The translations under genes and the position numbers were made by a program. Of a stretch of DNA of 64,000 nt, positions 62,546 to 64,000 are shown one piece after another; positions within the stretch are counted from its first letter, which is position 1, and each line of letters opens with the position of its first letter. The notes beneath the pieces were generated by a model that was not told where the DNA came from, did no database searches, and saw only the letters and a list, made by a program, of their open reading frames with translations. Source of the DNA: Candidatus Phytoplasma australasiaticum subsp. taiwanense (GTDB taxonomy: Bacteria; Bacillota_I; Bacilli_A; Acholeplasmatales; Acholeplasmataceae); assembly GCA_001307505.2 (NCBI GenBank), contig CP040925.1:124001-188000 (forward strand), given 5' to 3'.

Positions 62546-63248
62546 TCCTATTATTTTAAGATTATCATTACTTCGTAATTGGTCATCTAATTGGTATGCA
62601 GAAGATAAAAAAGTTCCTTTGTTAATTAATGAAGATTATCGTATTAGAAATTTTATTAACAATTATTATCCTTTGGGAACTATTGCTCGCGTGGAAATTC
62701 AACGTTTAAAAAAAGAAAATGAAGAAAATATTGAAATTTTTTTACATACTCCTAAAATAGGAGTTGTTGTAGGATCTGACAATAAAGAAAAAAACAAACT
62801 AGTACAAGAAGTATATAAATTAATTAAAAAAAATATTAATATTCATGTAATTGAAGTTAAAAATCCTGAAAAAGTAGCCTCTTTAATAGCTCAAAATATA
62901 GCTGCACAATTACAACAAAGAGCTTTTTTTAGAGCTGTGAAAAAAATGTATATTCAAAAAGCTTTAAAAGCGGGAGTTAAAGGAATTAAGATTAGTCTTA
63001 AAGGGCGTTTAAGTGGTGCTGAAATTGCTCGAACAGAAACCACTATTAAAGGTATTTTGCCTTTAGGAACTTTTCGTTCTAAAATTGATTATGCATATGT
63101 TGCCGCTAAAACTATTCATGGGGTATTAGGTGTTAAAGTTTGGGTTTGTGATGGTAATTATTCTCCTAAAGATGATCGGGAAATTTCTAAAACAATATCT
63201 CGTGAAAATATATCTAATTCAAAACCAGAAAATCAAGTAAATAAATAA
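62529..63248 (+). CDS. rpsC: 30S ribosomal protein S3
   Basis: 239 residues from a GTG start, with GGAAGG upstream inside rpl[13 protein letters not shown] start, KH domain (about 50-110) and the C-terminal domain [22 protein letters not shown]3 lines the mRNA entry tunnel. Confidence 0.96.
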   Translation: MGQKSSPIILRLSLLRNWSSNWYAEDKKVPLLINEDYRIRNFINNYYPLGTIARVEIQRLKKENEENIEIFLHTPKIGVVVGSDNKEKNKLVQEVYKLIKKNINIHVIEVKNPEKVASLIAQNIAAQLQQRAFFRAVKKMYIQKALKAGVKGIKISLKGRLSGAEIARTETTIKGILPLGTFRSKIDYAYVAAKTIHGVLGVKVWVCDGNYSPKDDREISKTISRENISNSKPENQVNK

Positions 63249-63316
63249 TTTTTATATTAATAGTTACTTATAATGAGTTATCTATAAATAATCTTCAATA
63301 AAAGAGGTAATTTTTT

Positions 63317-63736
63317 ATGTTAATGCCGAAAAAAACTAAATATCGTCGTTTACATCGTTTAAGTTACGAAGGAAAGGCTAAAGGCCAAACTAGAATTTTA
63401 AATGGTAACTATGGTTTAGTAGCTCAACAAGGTCATTGGATTAGTAATCGCCAAATTGAAGCTGCTCGTATAGCTATGACTCGTCATTTAAAAAGAGAAG
63501 GTAAAGTGTTTATTAATATTTTCCCTAATTTACCAATTACTGAAAAAAAATTAGTTCGAATGGGTTCTGGTAAGGGTAATGTAGTAAATTGGGTAGCTGT
63601 TGTTAAACGTGGTACTGTTATGTTTGAAGTTCGTGATTTAAATAATATAGAAAAATTCGAAAGAGAAGCTTTACGATTGGCTTCGCACAAACTACCTATT
63701 AAAACTAAAATTGTTGCCAAAGGGAAGTTAATATGA
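63317..63736 (+). CDS. rplP: 50S ribosomal protein L16
   Basis: 139 residues, [14 protein letters not shown] and [22 protein letters not shown] as in the family. AGAGG precedes the ATG, and the TGA overlaps the rpmC start (ATGA). Confidence 0.97.
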   Translation: MLMPKKTKYRRLHRLSYEGKAKGQTRILNGNYGLVAQQGHWISNRQIEAARIAMTRHLKREGKVFINIFPNLPITEKKLVRMGSGKGNVVNWVAVVKRGTVMFEVRDLNNIEKFEREALRLASHKLPIKTKIVAKGKLI

Positions 63737-63933
63737 AAATTAATGAAATTCGTAAGATGAGCATTGATGAGATTTTAAAAAATCTTGAATATTATCAAAA
63801 AGAATATTTTGAACAACATTTTCAATCGGGATTATCCAAATTAAAAGATACTTCTGTAATCCGTAAAATTCGTAAAAATATTGCTCGTTTAAAAACTGTT
63901 ATTCAAGAAAAAAATAAAGAAAAAAATAAATAA
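63733..63933 (+). CDS. rpmC: 50S ribosomal protein L29
   Basis: 66 residues: [27 protein letters not shown] and [15 protein letters not shown], the two-helix L29 pattern. It starts in the ATGA overlap with rplP. The next expected gene, rpsQ, is not reached; the last 67 bases hold no gene I can support. Confidence 0.94.
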   Translation: MKINEIRKMSIDEILKNLEYYQKEYFEQHFQSGLSKLKDTSVIRKIRKNIARLKTVIQEKNKEKNK

Positions 63934-64000
63934 ACTATTTATTTCAAGAAAACATATATTATTATGGTTCCAATTATTAAAATTTTATTATATAATTACT

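Noticed and set aside
63934-64000. Possible start of rpsQ at the window end (ATG near 63965)
   Set aside because: The codons after that ATG do not match S17 and there is no ribosome-binding site; too little sequence remains.

Overview
This window is a stretch of very AT-rich chromosome from a 'Candidatus Phytoplasma' (Acholeplasmatales, Mollicutes). The 16S rRNA carries, base for base at 23196-23220, the degenerate 25-nt signature used to define phytoplasmas. The 16S-23S spacer holds a single tRNA-Ile, and 5S is followed by tRNA-Val and tRNA-Asn, as is usual in the group. TGA serves as a stop (for example rnpA, rplU, the gene at 18477), so the standard bacterial code applies. The lineage looks divergent: the standard phytoplasma nested-PCR primer sites in 16S are mismatched, and EF-Tu and L7/L12 have unusual residues at normally conserved sites.

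Layout: 1-16352 rpmG(end)-secE-nusG-rplKAJL-rpoBC-rpsLG-fusA-tuf; 16866-18431 infC-rpmI-rplT; 18477-22450 a membrane protein, an M42 aminopeptidase, rpmH-rnpA-yidC; 22695-27947 tRNA-Tyr, the rrn operon and two tRNAs; 28027-30201 pnp; 30252-33181 the RNase P RNA gene rnpB, split by a group II intron; 33310-44953 lysS, dnaE, small membrane proteins including likely ECF-type substrate-binding components, citC-like, trhO, rplU-prp-rpmA, obg; 45016-45672 adk, the only protein gene on the minus strand; 46201-54425 rpsD, an Mg2+ P-type ATPase broken at a poly(A) tract, cdaA, acpP, leuS, gmk, rpoZ; 54466-58602 rsmH, split into three exons by two group II introns; 58917-63933 the start of the S10 ribosomal operon (rpsJ to rpmC).

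The most striking feature is a set of three group II introns sitting inside two housekeeping genes. I placed the six boundaries by eye. They reconstruct a normal type-B RNase P RNA and an uninterrupted 307-codon rsmH. In each intron a candidate EBS1 hexamer is exactly complementary to the six exon bases before its own 5' splice site, although the three targets differ. Both intron-encoded reverse transcriptase/maturase genes are broken and the third intron has none, so correct splicing would need a maturase from elsewhere, a split protein, or self-splicing. The introns are visibly richer in G+C than their surroundings, which suggests recent acquisition.

A second notable feature is an approximately 165-residue N-terminal extension on RNA polymerase beta' (RpoC) that resembles one and perhaps two copies of the alpha-subunit C-terminal domain. 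Ribosomal protein L20 likewise carries a long low-complexity tail ending in a Rho_N/SAP-like motif. Four promoters share an unusually uniform TTGA(C/T)(T/A)-17 bp-TAAAAT or closely similar architecture. The rest of the window is a reduced information-processing and transport gene set, as expected of an obligate intracellular parasite.
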